Assembly: GCF_000150275.1 (NCBI RefSeq)
Contig: NW_002060964.1
Span: forward strand, 363,643 to 427,642
DNA length: 64,000 nt
Direction: 5' to 3'
DNA from: Trichoplax adhaerens
Lineage: Eukaryota; Placozoa; Uniplacotomia; Trichoplacea; Trichoplacidae
The notes under the pieces are model-generated. The model was not told where the DNA came from. It worked only from the letters and a program-made list of their open reading frames with translations, and searched no databases. The position numbers and the translations under genes are program-made. Positions 35,820-46,800 of the stretch are shown one piece after another (position 1 is the first letter of the stretch; each line of letters opens with the position of its first letter).

Positions 35820-37914
35820 CTATTTATCTCCAATATTATCACCTGCTGTCCGTCGTCTTATCGAAACCCATAAGATCGATCCAAATCAAGTTACTGCAAC
35901 CGGTCGAAATGGACGTATCTTAAAAGGGTAAATGGCTTATAATGTTTTACGTTTCTGATGGAAAAGCAAGATAACTATTATTCCAAATTTCTTTGGATAT
36001 ACGAGCGTATGCTCAATGAATGATTTAGACTGTGTTAATTATCCTTTCAATCATTCCGTAGTGATGTCCTGGCCTACTTAGAAAGTAAAGATTTTCAATC
36101 AGCAGGTAACTCCAAAGAATGATCGATATTGCTATTATGCCAAATTGAAATGTATCAGATGCAATGTTAAAAGGATTATTCCCTTTGAATGGTTAATGAA
36201 TTGATGTAATGCGTCAACATTGATTGAGTACGATTATTTTATAGGAACAAAAGTGGAATCGGTTAGATCTCCTCCAAAACCTTTACCACCTATCCAATCT
36301 CCAAAAATGCCGAAAATGGATAAATCAGTGCCTATGCCCAATAATAAGGTCAGTTAATGTGTAAGAAACCTATTGAAAAGATGTTAACGTCGAACTGTGA
36401 GGCCAAAGTTGTAAAAATGTTAATAAACTACACCAGTAAAGTAGTAAAGTACTGTTGTCATTAGGCAATAGTTTTAGTGACAGTTGTCGTCATGCTGCAG
36501 GCATTACGGTAGCTAGAGTTAGACAGTCCTTATTGACTCTAAAAATTGCATCACTCTTGTAGTCTAGTTATCGCCATTCTGCAGGTATTAGCTAGCGTTT
36601 TGCGATCCTTATTGATTGAAAAAATTTTCATCTCTCTTGCAGTCTAGCGCAGGTTATGTTGATATTGAAAACACCCAATCGGAGCGTTCACTTGCGAGAA
36701 AAGTAACGGAATCAAAGGTACTGGGCTTAGAATATCGTCTGATAATTGCAGTTAACAAATGATTTGTATGCCTGACACTAAGATACAATTTTTTGCTCTA
36801 TAATTTTTAGTGGCAAGTACCCCAAGCGTATGTAGTTGTGGACTGTTATGCCGATAATCTAGCAAAATTTTGCAAAGATATGGCTGGTAAATTGACATAA
36901 TAGTATTGAATACAATTTCATCCACGCAACTCCAGTTATAAACTTGCTATATTACCCAATTTGTCATACCTAAAATGATACAGATTTAGAAATTACCATG
37001 GATAGTTTAATTGTAAAAGCCGCTATACTTGCTTTAAAGGTGAGAACTAGAATTGTACGATATTCCTATAAAAAATTGTTTTCAATGATGATAACCTAAA
37101 AAACTTTAGATTTTACTGGAAAATAATTTTAATACGAATAAATCTTATTTCCGGTTGTAGACCAATCCTGATATGAACGTTGCCTTAGTTGATGATGAAG
37201 TACAGTCATTACCGCGTATAGATATTTCTTTATCGACATGGGCATCACGAACAAAAATCACTCGCCCACTTTTTGATGCTACATCTCTTCGAGTATCAGA
37301 AATTGCCAGCAAGCTAAAGGTACTGCTAGTATAATCAATGATAAATAAATTTGTAAAGGAAAATGCCTATTGTAAATTTAGTTGTTATCAATTCCTTATG
37401 CTATTATAGCGAGTACTGTCCTAAACAATCGATGCTACATCTGTCTAATACCATTTTAGCTATGGCAGTCTCATAGTAAAGAAAATCAGCTAGAAGATTC
37501 AACCGCTGGCTCATTTAAGTTAGTTTCATCATACAATAAAATCAATTAACCAACCAATTTGTTGTTGATTACGTAACGTTGTCACATACGATAACTAGAA
37601 TGGTTTTTCAATGAGCTCGCTTGCTTAAATTGTTATGTTCGCTAATAGTTCTCTCCATGCCCCTATTTAATAGCATTACTTGTATGTCGTCTATGGGAAT
37701 TAAAAGTTCGACCGCTATTGTATTACCACCAACGTCCGCTGTACTAACCGTTGGGTCAGTCAATAAAATCATATGTGAAGATGGTTATCCAATCGATACT
37801 GTAGCAGCTACGTTATCCTTTGATGCTCGATTAATCGATGAGCCATGCGCCAGTCAATTTATGACCCAATTCCGTTTTAACGTTGAAGATCCATCATCCT
37901 GGCTGTTGCGTTAA
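35820..37914 (+). CDS. PDHX: Pyruvate dehydrogenase complex E3-binding protein (PDHX-like), 5' end not found
   Basis: Nine phase-consistent exons: 35820-35927, 36062-36105, 36245-36348, 36643-36717, 36811-36886, 36984-37039, 37161-37319, 37460-37518 and 37674-37914. The first seen exon encodes the peripheral subunit-binding domain (LSPAVRRLIETHKIDPNQVT then ATGRNGRILKGDVLAYLES). A Pro-rich linker and a 2-oxoacid dehydrogenase acyltransferase fold follow (SLARKVTESK, MDSLIVKAAILALK, NVALVDDEVQSLPRIDIS, GSFNITCMSSMGIKSSTAIV). Where catalytic E2 chains have the active-site DHRxxDG, this protein reads DARLIDE, so the catalytic His is missing. Human PDHX likewise lacks it, which supports PDHX over DLAT. 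E3-binding protein anchors dihydrolipoamide dehydrogenase in the mitochondrial pyruvate dehydrogenase complex. About 306 residues are visible. The first exon needs a phase-2 partner, and I found neither a start nor a lipoyl domain upstream. Confidence 0.9.
36494..36663. repeat. Duplicated splice-acceptor segment in PDHX intron
   Basis: Two diverged copies about 80-85 bp long lie in tandem just before and into the exon at 36643. Both run from CTGCAGG through TAGCTAG and TCCTTATTGA to CTCTTG[TC]AGTCTAG. The second copy provides the real acceptor (CTCTTGCAG then TCTAGC); the first has the equivalent CTCTTGTAGTCTAG but no open continuation in phase. Confidence 0.75.
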
Positions 37915-39841
37915 TTAACAGACCTTTATCTGTATAAACTTTGAAAACATTAAAGTATTTTATGAAATTTATAGTGGCATTTTTGTTTTATTCCTTCAAA
38001 CTGTCAGCAATTGGCTACAAAACTCAATTTACACTATGTTATTATTTTCAATTTTTGCCATTAATTATTGCTGAAAGATTCTGACTGATACTTTTCTGCC
38101 GGAGGAGGCAAAAATGACATAAGCGAGTACTATTTATGCGGATTGCTATAGATAGATTGTTTAAAGTCCAATTTGCTTTATGTATGCCGACAATTTCTTA
38201 ACATTACACACTGCTTTTAATAGTGATCTTATTAATCATTTGAAAGTGTATATTTTTTAATGTTGACAGACTGTCCGTGGCTATTAGGTCTTCATCTCTT
38301 ACTGGAGCCCACGAGTAAAAATACTTTGGGCCTTCAATTAATTTTGAATATATTGCGATTCAATTTTGAATTTGATATTTTAATGAATTAATAACCTCTA
38401 AGGAACAACGCATATTAAGAGAGTCTTTAAAGCTATATCCAAGATTATTCATTGGTCGCTGTTTTCTTTTACTGAAAATAAAAGATGATTGATGTAACAA
38501 TTTGAGGGAATTAACGTACTCCATAATGCCATTCTTTAGTAATGCGGGGAGAAATGACGACAGTTCTACTCAGCCTTGAAATGCCGCTAAACGCTTTATA
38601 GCGCGTGATCAATGTCCATTCTGCCGTTTATGTTACTTCAGAGTAGGTAGTTTTTGTAGTAAGAAAATAGTGCAATAGATATTACTTAGCAAGGTCCATT
38701 TTTGGCTGCTTAGTCTTCAATACGATTAAACACATCAGAATCATGCATGCGATATTGATACCGCGAAATATGGATAGCTATCGGCCTTCTAATAAATTTG
38801 CAATCAAATGATGTCCAGCTCATAATTATTGCATTTATTCTTATTCATTAAAGTCCAATCTTATGAATACAGAGAGAGTTTTACATATTTTTTATTAACC
38901 AAAATGACAATAAGGCGATGTCTAAAATCGAATTCTCAACGCTGCTGCTGGAATGCATAGTAATAACGTTATTAAATCTTGATATGGAATTCCATGTGTA
39001 CAACTCATGGCATACTAATTGTGATATATCCATATGCGTATATTTTATAATTCAAACGTAGTGATAGAAAGATGCATCACTGTAGCCTAATACGAGTACA
39101 TATGGTATTGTACAGACTTATATGTGCTTATCCATATAAAATATGATGTACGATGTGTATTGAACTTAATTTAACATCCTATACAGCTGTGGTTTGGATA
39201 GTACCTTGATGCTTAATTAACAAGTTCAATAAAATTGTGCCCGTACATCACCGAAGGCAATTTACAACAGCAACCTTGATATCATTACTGTGTCATTGCG
39301 ATTTTTAATCGTTATCATTTCTACCACCATCAACAGTAAAATAGCATCATCAAGAAATAACTATACATCGTATTGGTGACAATCAAGTTATTGATTGGTA
39401 TCAAAGTAGATAGGCAGCTGCAATAAAACATGTATTATCAATTGCAAGTATGAAAATGTGTATAAATATGTAATTATATCGAATAACTAGCGCTCCCTCT
39501 CCCCCAAAATAACTGTCATGAGTATTTATGGCGTTACTTTTAAGTGAGAATAAGCTTTTATCTACTCAGACAGATATACTTGCTTATGATTAATTAAGTA
39601 CAGGTTCAATATTATGATCATTTATGTGCAAGATTTCTATAAATACAGCATGATTACTATATTGTCTGTAAACATGCAAAAATGATTTCTAGTAAGACAA
39701 CGATAGCACTTACTTTTGTTCGGTATATAGCAATTAGACAGGTATACTTTACTCTCTACCGTTTCCATATACTGCATGTACAAGTAATACTTGTATGTAT
39801 ACTATATGATAAACTGCAATGCAGCAGGTCCACTGACAAGT
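37915..39841. other. Convergent intergenic region between PDHX and CSKMT
   Basis: AT-rich sequence containing the 3' flanks of both genes. I see no exon, RNA gene or strong repeat. Confidence 0.5.
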
Positions 39842-41578
39842 CTAAGCTAACTTTTTCTCAATCGTGTACATCAGATATTCTATACCACTGAATGATCCCA
39901 ACTCTCGAAATTTGACAGAAGTTTGGTAACTTTTGGTATTTTCCCTATAGAGATTGCAGCAACGATACAACAGTTGTAATCGAACATCAGGATCTTCATC
40001 GGAAATTTGCACAAATTGACTTGGACATGCCATGACTCGTAGGGCTTCAGCTATAATCTTCTCGCCCATAACTTCTCCATTTTGATGTCTAATGGCAGCA
40101 TCCATTGTTCCTTTATCAAGTACCATATCATAACTACAATCAGCAAACGGCAATGAGGTGGCATCCGCGCATATATAGGATAATCGATGATTGGAATGGT
40201 TGAAGCAATGTTTATATTTCTTTTGCATTCTTTCAATAGCTGTTTGTGAAAAATCGATGCAATCTACCTTTCCAGTTTTATTGAGCCTGTATGGATAAGC
40301 GCAATCATTAATTCCTTAGCAGAATGAATTGGTTTTATACAGCTAGAACATTTACGACATAATATCATAACTTGTGTATCATTTATGGATAGAGTGTACG
40401 AACAAGTTATGGACAAAACCCCGAAATTAGACAATGCCCGACATGATGTTTCAATCTTACCAAACCATTATTCTTACTCATATAGTGGGAAATGCTGCAT
40501 CCAATGATGACTTTCATCTCTAAGATTTATATTATAGTTATTAAGATCTCGATTTCAGCCGTAACAAAGTGAATAGACAAACCGCTGCTACGCCTACACG
40601 GTCCAATTTTTTTGTGGCCCGAACACTGGTTGTTAGTTCAACTACACATTGAGATTAATCTATGTGTATCTGGAATATAATTTTGGTACAGCTACTTTGA
40701 CAAATCGATCTTCTTGTTAGTCTAATTACACGTTGAGATTTATGCAGCATTATTTTAGCCATGATAGTAACTACAGTATCTTGAGTATTCGTTAGAGCAG
40801 GTGAATTTACAAACTAATGTATGGTTCAAATCTTCCTTTTTCACTGCCTATGATGATCAAAATCAATACAATGAATTGGCGTAGCATTATTGTGAACATG
40901 ATGGCGAATATTTTGAAGACGCTTTACTTGGTGCAGGTTCATGTAACACATTAATCACCTATCTATGGTTGAAACTGTCCTTTTTTCACGGCCTGTAAAC
41001 GATCTCAATAAATAGAATGAATTGGCAAGATTGCAATATCATTTCGGGGATTGAAGATCACCTTGACCCATTGGCAAATGGACATGATCCATAAGTATAA
41101 TTGATATTGCGCCGAATTGAATGCAAGATTTGAACATTCGTTCGGGGATTGACCACGACACTTGTCTATCCACAAACGAACATAAACAATCCGTATTGTA
41201 ATTGCTATTGCAAATGGAAAACTAGCTATTCTGTTGATTCCATCTGCGTTGTACTCTAGACTAGTGTGTACAGTATCGTCAGCATCAGCATCATGTAATG
41301 GATGTACTATTGACAGTCGATGCTTACAGGTCAAGGAAAATGTGAGCTGCCATGTCAGAAATGCCGCAACCTAAATCGAGCACAGCAAAATCCTGATGGT
41401 AATTGGAGAAAATCCATGGTTGTAGAACGCTTTTAAGGTGTTGATAATCGAGAAACCAATCCAATGGATCGGATTTGGCTCTAGCTGCATAAAATTTCTC
41501 CCAGGTAGTCCTCTCGGCTAAACGATGTAACCGACGGTAAAGAACGTGCAACATGCTCGCGATCGGGGGTGCATGCAA
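39842..41578 (-). CDS. CSKMT: Citrate synthase-lysine N-methyltransferase-like protein (METTL12)
   Basis: Two exons, 41578-41328 and 40286-39842, joined in phase 2 across a 1041-bp intron, encode 231 residues. The N-terminus (MHAPPIASMLHVLYRRLHRL) is basic and lacks acidic residues, as expected of a mitochondrial presequence. A Trp-rich lead (WEKFYAARAKSDPLDWFLDY) precedes SAM-binding motif I, VLDLGCGISD. Next come VDCIDFSQTAIERMQ (motif II region), YICADATSLPF, MVLDKGTMDA (post II), QISDEDPDVRLQLL and ELGSFSGIEYLMYTI. The DKGTxDA, SDEDPDVRL and ELGxFxGIxY strings match human CSKMT, which methylates citrate synthase in the matrix and lowers its activity. Orthology is inferred from these motifs. 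The start could instead be the second Met (MLHVLYRRL). It lies head-to-head with EML across a 2.2 kb repeat-rich gap. Confidence 0.9.
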
Positions 41579-43824
41579 TTATGATCTTGCTGGCTTGGTC
41601 ATCATAAACTCATTCCTCCCTCTTCCACATCATCATCATCCAGCAGCAAAATTAGCGCTGAGCATGGAAAGTTGCCATCATGGCTAGCCAGGAGGAATGT
41701 GCAGTCACGATCACCAATGCTGTTGCCAAGCGATCTCAAAACCCTACAGCTGGCATCTGCCGAGTGACTTGACTTGAGTCACTGATGAATGACCTTTGGG
41801 CAGAAGTGAAGCTAAGCGTTGTTGACGTTGATCCGGTTGACTTTTGCAGTCGTGTTTTCAAAAGGATGACGTGTGAGTACGTTGACGCTTATCGAAGTCT
41901 ACAGTACTGTAAACAACGATGACGCTCAAGGTTCAGCTGTTCAGTACGAGACACCCCCCAGAGGGGGTCTCTGCTGTTGCGCCTACTGAACAGTGTACAG
42001 TCCTCGTGTTCATGAAGCTGAGACGTTGACTTTTGTGGGGTACAGTACTTGAATATACTGTACACTGTAGAGTATTCATTGTGCTTTCCATACAGTACAG
42101 TATGGCAAAACCAGTTCTTGGTATTCCTGCATCATCGACGTCTACAGTACATAGTGTAGTACCTTCTAGAAGTCGATGCTATGGGACCAGCCTTCGCTCA
42201 ACAATAGCAAGCCGTACGGTACAGTACACTGTAGAGTATTCATTGTGCTTTCCATACTGTACACTGTACAGTATAGCAAAACCAGTTCATGGCATTCCTG
42301 CATCATCGACGTCTACAGTACATAGTGTAGTACCTTCTGTACTGTAGAAGTCGATGCTATGTACTGTACACTGTAGAGTATTCATTGTGCTTTCCATACT
42401 GTACACTGTATAGCAAAACCAGTTCATGGTACAGTACTGTATTCCTGCATCATCGACGTCTACAGTACATAGTGTAGTACCTTCTAGAAGTCGATGCTAT
42501 GACCAGCCTTCGCCCAACAATAGCAAGCCGTACGGTACAGTACACTGTACTGTAGAGTATTCATTGTGCTTTCCGTACAGTACTGTATAGCAAAACCAGT
42601 TCATGACATTCCTGCATAATCGACGTCTACAGTACAGTACAGTATGTACAGTACATAGTGTAGTACCTTCTGTAGAAGTCGATGCTATGTACAGTACTGT
42701 ACTGTACTGTACACTGTACAGTAGAGTATTTATTGTGCTTTCCATACTGTACTGTACAGTATAGCAAAACCAGTTCATGGTACAGTATAGTACTGTACTG
42801 TACTGTATTCCTGCATCATCGACGTCTACAGTACATAGTGTAGTACTGTACCTTCTGTACCGTAGAAGTCGATGCTATGTACCGTACAGTACTGTACTGT
42901 ACACTGTAGAGTATTCATTGTGCTTTCCATACTAGTGTAGAGTATAGCAAAACCAGTTCATGGTACAGTATTCCTGCATCATCGACGTCTACAGTACATA
43001 GTGTACTGTAGTACTGTACCTTCTGTACTGTAGAAGTCGATGCTATGTGTGTACTGTACTGTACTGTACACTGTAGAGTATTCATCGTGCTTTCCATACT
43101 GTACTGTACACTGTACAGTATAGCAAAACCAGTTCATGGTACGGTATTCCTGCATCATCGACGTCTACAGTACTGTACTGTACATAGTGCAGTACCTTCT
43201 AGAAATCGATGCTATGGGACCAGCCTTCGCCCAACAATAGCAAGCCGTACGGTACAGTAAGGCAACGTCGCGGTACTCTTTTGTCCACTGGGTGACGGAT
43301 CGTCGGTGAATCACCACCCATTCACCACGGTTGACTGAGTGGTTGAGGTCGACGCCGTGCAGCCAGTGACGACGAGTCGATTGACCGTCCAACGGGTCAA
43401 GTGACAAGGGAGTGTGTCGCATCTTGCTTGACTTGACTAGACTGTCGCACGTCAGACGTTCAGCCAAAGCTTGACATTGCAGTCTAAGAAAAAATTCTTT
43501 CTTTGCCAGCCAAAAATTTCATTGGCAGCCATTACAGTAAGTGGAATAAAATTGATTTTCCTTCCTTTCTTCCTATTAACTTGATCCATTTGCCATGCAA
43601 AGGTAGAAGTATGCATTTTCAAAGAGTTGAAAGAGGATGCATACGTGTTGATTTTTTCTCAATCCTTTTGAATTGAATTCTTCCAGCCACAACAAAAGCA
43701 GTACTAATCGACCGATACAATAGTATATTGCATAGACTAGTCGCAGGCTGAGCAAGAAAGTCTGTCCCTTTTCCAACGTTTATGGATCAGTCATTTTTCT
43801 TCTGCTTCTTCAACTAGACTAGAC
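41579..43824. other. Divergent intergenic region between CSKMT and EML
   Basis: A shared 5' region for two divergent genes. It contains a GC-richer segment with many TTGAC/GTCA words (41690-42040), a seven-copy satellite array (42030-43260), another GC-richer segment (43260-43450), and about 350 bp of ordinary AT-rich DNA before the EML start. Frames inside the array are repeat artefacts. Promoter elements are not identifiable by eye. Confidence 0.55.
42030..43260. repeat. Seven-copy 140-185 bp satellite built around TACAGT words
   Basis: Each unit reads GAGTATTCATTGTGCTTTCC, TATAGCAAAACCAGTTCATG, ATTCCTGCATCATCGACGTC, TACAGTACATAGTGTAGTAC and GAAGTCGATGCTATG, separated by variable runs of TACAGT/ACTGTA. 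Units begin at about 42070, 42234, 42376, 42555, 42724, 42909 and 43076. Length differences between units come almost entirely from the TACAGT runs, while the unique blocks are nearly identical. This points to recent amplification plus slippage or breakage at the self-complementary words. Confidence 0.95.
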
Positions 43825-46800
43825 ATGGAGAATAATAACGAAACCAGCTCGGAAGATCAACCGATGCATGGCAGTGATGTGGAAAAAGAATTGAAAGAGC
43901 GAATTCAAGATCTTGAACAACATATCAAGCATCAAGATGACCGAATCACCATCTTGGAAACGGCTTTAGCTCGAGTTTGCCGCTTAGTCGAATCGCAACC
44001 AACAACAACCACTACAACAACATCATCATCATCAAGCCAAAGCCGTTCAAGTCGGCCAAGTTCAACCAGTCGTCCTCGCAGTAGTAAGAAAGGTATCCTG
44101 ATGCATAATACTTTCCACATCTATCCAAGAATGAACTTGCCTTTCAAATGACCAGTTATTGTCTTGCTTGTTATATCACGTTCTACTTGACTTAACCAGT
44201 CAGTTATTAGGCAGTCTAATGGGTCATCCATCTCTTCTATGCCTACTGTAGCCTACTTTATCATGACTTGAAAGAGACTAATTTTAGTACCCCCCTCCAA
44301 ACGTTGTTGTTTCTACTGTAAAATATCACCCCTAAAAAATGGAAAACGATACGTTACTTTTACTATCTATACCTACCCGATCGATCCAGTTTTCCTTGAA
44401 ACTGCAAGCATATCGTGCTGAGGATAAAAGGCTATAAATCAATGATATTCAATTTGAATGAATTGTTGAGATAACTTAATTATGAATTACATCAAAAGAA
44501 AGAAAGAAGAAACACGCCAGGTCTTGCCCATATCGTTCAAAGCCGTGATTGAATTAAATTCCACTTGGTTTCATCACCAATGGGTCTGATACAATCTGTA
44601 TCGAGTCCATCCATAAACAAGATTGAATCACTTTGCACTTGATTGCTACTGCAAAGAATCGTCAACATGACACGTTGATCAATGCACAGTAAAATCAAGG
44701 CAAACCAATCTATCCTATCGTTCCACCTTTGATGGCTATACCTTTCAGCAACAATGAAGATCACGATCAAGGTGAAATATAGAAAACTTGGCTTAATCGC
44801 TATGTCTGTTGTAGTCATTGACGAACGTAGAAACTGCATGGACGGATTCATCAAGCAATGGAAGGATATTCAGCGCCACACCTGCATTGGCACCTTTCTA
44901 TTGAGTGCTCACGAGTCGTTAATTGAGTTTTAATATCCTACTGGAGAGTGTTTTTCAATGATAATCACCTTATCCTTTTGATGATCATCAAAATAACTCC
45001 GATAAAATAGTCTAATAGCCATAACTCTTTGAACTGGCGTTTTGTTAGCTATTGAAAGAAATGAGTAGTATACTTTAATTCCATGAATTGTTTCACGCAT
45101 TAATCTACAAAAGATTTGCGTCGTCTCAGGTTTTAATCACATTGATTACAATATTACCGCAGATATGGAATATCGCACCGGGAATGTATTCATAGTGCCT
45201 AGTCTAACTTTTCTAATACTATCCTAACCAAATTGAATTCCCGGCATAATGATACTCCTACAGCAAGTACTGACTGACACTACCTATCGTAACGCGGATA
45301 AAGTTCATCCAATTTCAGATTCAACTCTACATGACAATTGCCATCACATCCTAATGTATCATAATTCGTAAAGCAATAACGAATTGCTTTACGAATTACC
45401 TCATGTTCATTATATCACCATAATACTCTTTTATCAAATCATGCTCGATTTCTAATGTTAACCACATTAATGTATCAATTACCTGAACTAAAATCGACCC
45501 CTTCTCAAGTAACATAGTAATAATTATTTATGGTAAACTTGACCAAGTTACTGAATGAAGTTGAAAATAGTGTGAAAGGGATATTAATATTTAATTAAAA
45601 TTTATTATACCATATATATAGTTTATTGTCTAATTCAATAATACTTTTTAATTACTATAGCAGTAAGTACACCAAGCAAACCGTCGTCTGAAAGTAAAAT
45701 TAGCACACCATCTTCAGCAATATCAAGACCAAGTACTGCTACAAAAAGGACTACCACCACACCCGCAAGTGATCGGTCGGCCAGGTTAGTTGATCAATCA
45801 GGGATATGCAGTACTGTACGTAAGAAATAGTTTATTAATAGACACGTTAATAACATGCCGTCTATATTTTTACTAACTGAAGGCGACAATCCTACTATAC
45901 AGAATTAGTCCAGACATACTGTAGACCATCATTTGTTGGACAATGATAGAAATTAATTATCTTAATAATAAATGTGCAGATAGCAATTGATGATGTTTAT
46001 CGTAGCTACACGTTAACTTCGTGAAAACGTATTGTTTTGATCCTTGTTGTCTTGTATTTCGGATTCCTTCAATCTCGATATCCAGCAAGAAACATACAAC
46101 AAGCAAGTTAGCAAAAAAGCATGTCAGGTATGTCATAATACAAATATTGATTTTGTATCGAAATGCTACTACTGATAACTTAATTTGCGCTTAGTTAACC
46201 CTTTATTATACACTATAACAAAGAATGCTATCTAAATATTTTATATTTTTAATGATTTAGTTCACATAGCACATCTTCAAAGGATGCTGTTGATTCTAAA
46301 ATCGACCTTGGTTAGTCCTTAATTAACAATTAATTATTGAACGAATGACTTCATTTTTGACAAAGGAATAACTCTATAAAACATATCTGACCGCTTATAC
46401 TGTAGATGAGCAAAGCATTCGCATTTATCTACGTGGTCGTCCAGTTTTACTATACGCTCCAAGTTCAACATCTATACCTAAAGAACCTAAGCCTATTGAT
46501 GCTCCTTCTGAGGCCCTATCGTTAGAATGGGTGTATCTTTTTTAGCGTAAAAAGTTATCTCTGATGCATAGTACGACATTTTTGCCAATTTACTATTGCT
46601 ATATCTTGATGAATTCCTTGACTTTAAGCAGCTTTGGTTATCGAGGCAGGGATTCGCGCGACAATATCTATTTGGTAGGCGACGATATCGTCTACTTCAC
46701 TGCTGGAGTTGTTGTTTCTTATAATCCTTCCACTTCAACTCAACGTCATTATCTTGAACATACAGATGACATTAAAAGGTATAAGTTAAAATTAAGAAAA

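Noticed and set aside
37621-37673. In-frame upstream extension of the last PDHX exon
   Set aside because: The preceding exon ends in phase 2 and the fold (GSFNITCMSSMG) continues only if the acceptor before 37674 is used.
41005-41334. 109-codon minus-strand frame next to CSKMT exon 1
   Set aside because: Lies in the CSKMT intron; exon 1 leaves at a canonical GTAAGC donor and joins 40286 in the correct phase with the methyltransferase fold continuing.
42033-43260. Several frames of 60-104 codons on both strands
   Set aside because: All lie within the TACAGT satellite array and repeat with it.
43932-44120. 62-codon frame antisense to EML exon 1
   Set aside because: Mirror of the Thr/Ser low-complexity coding stretch.
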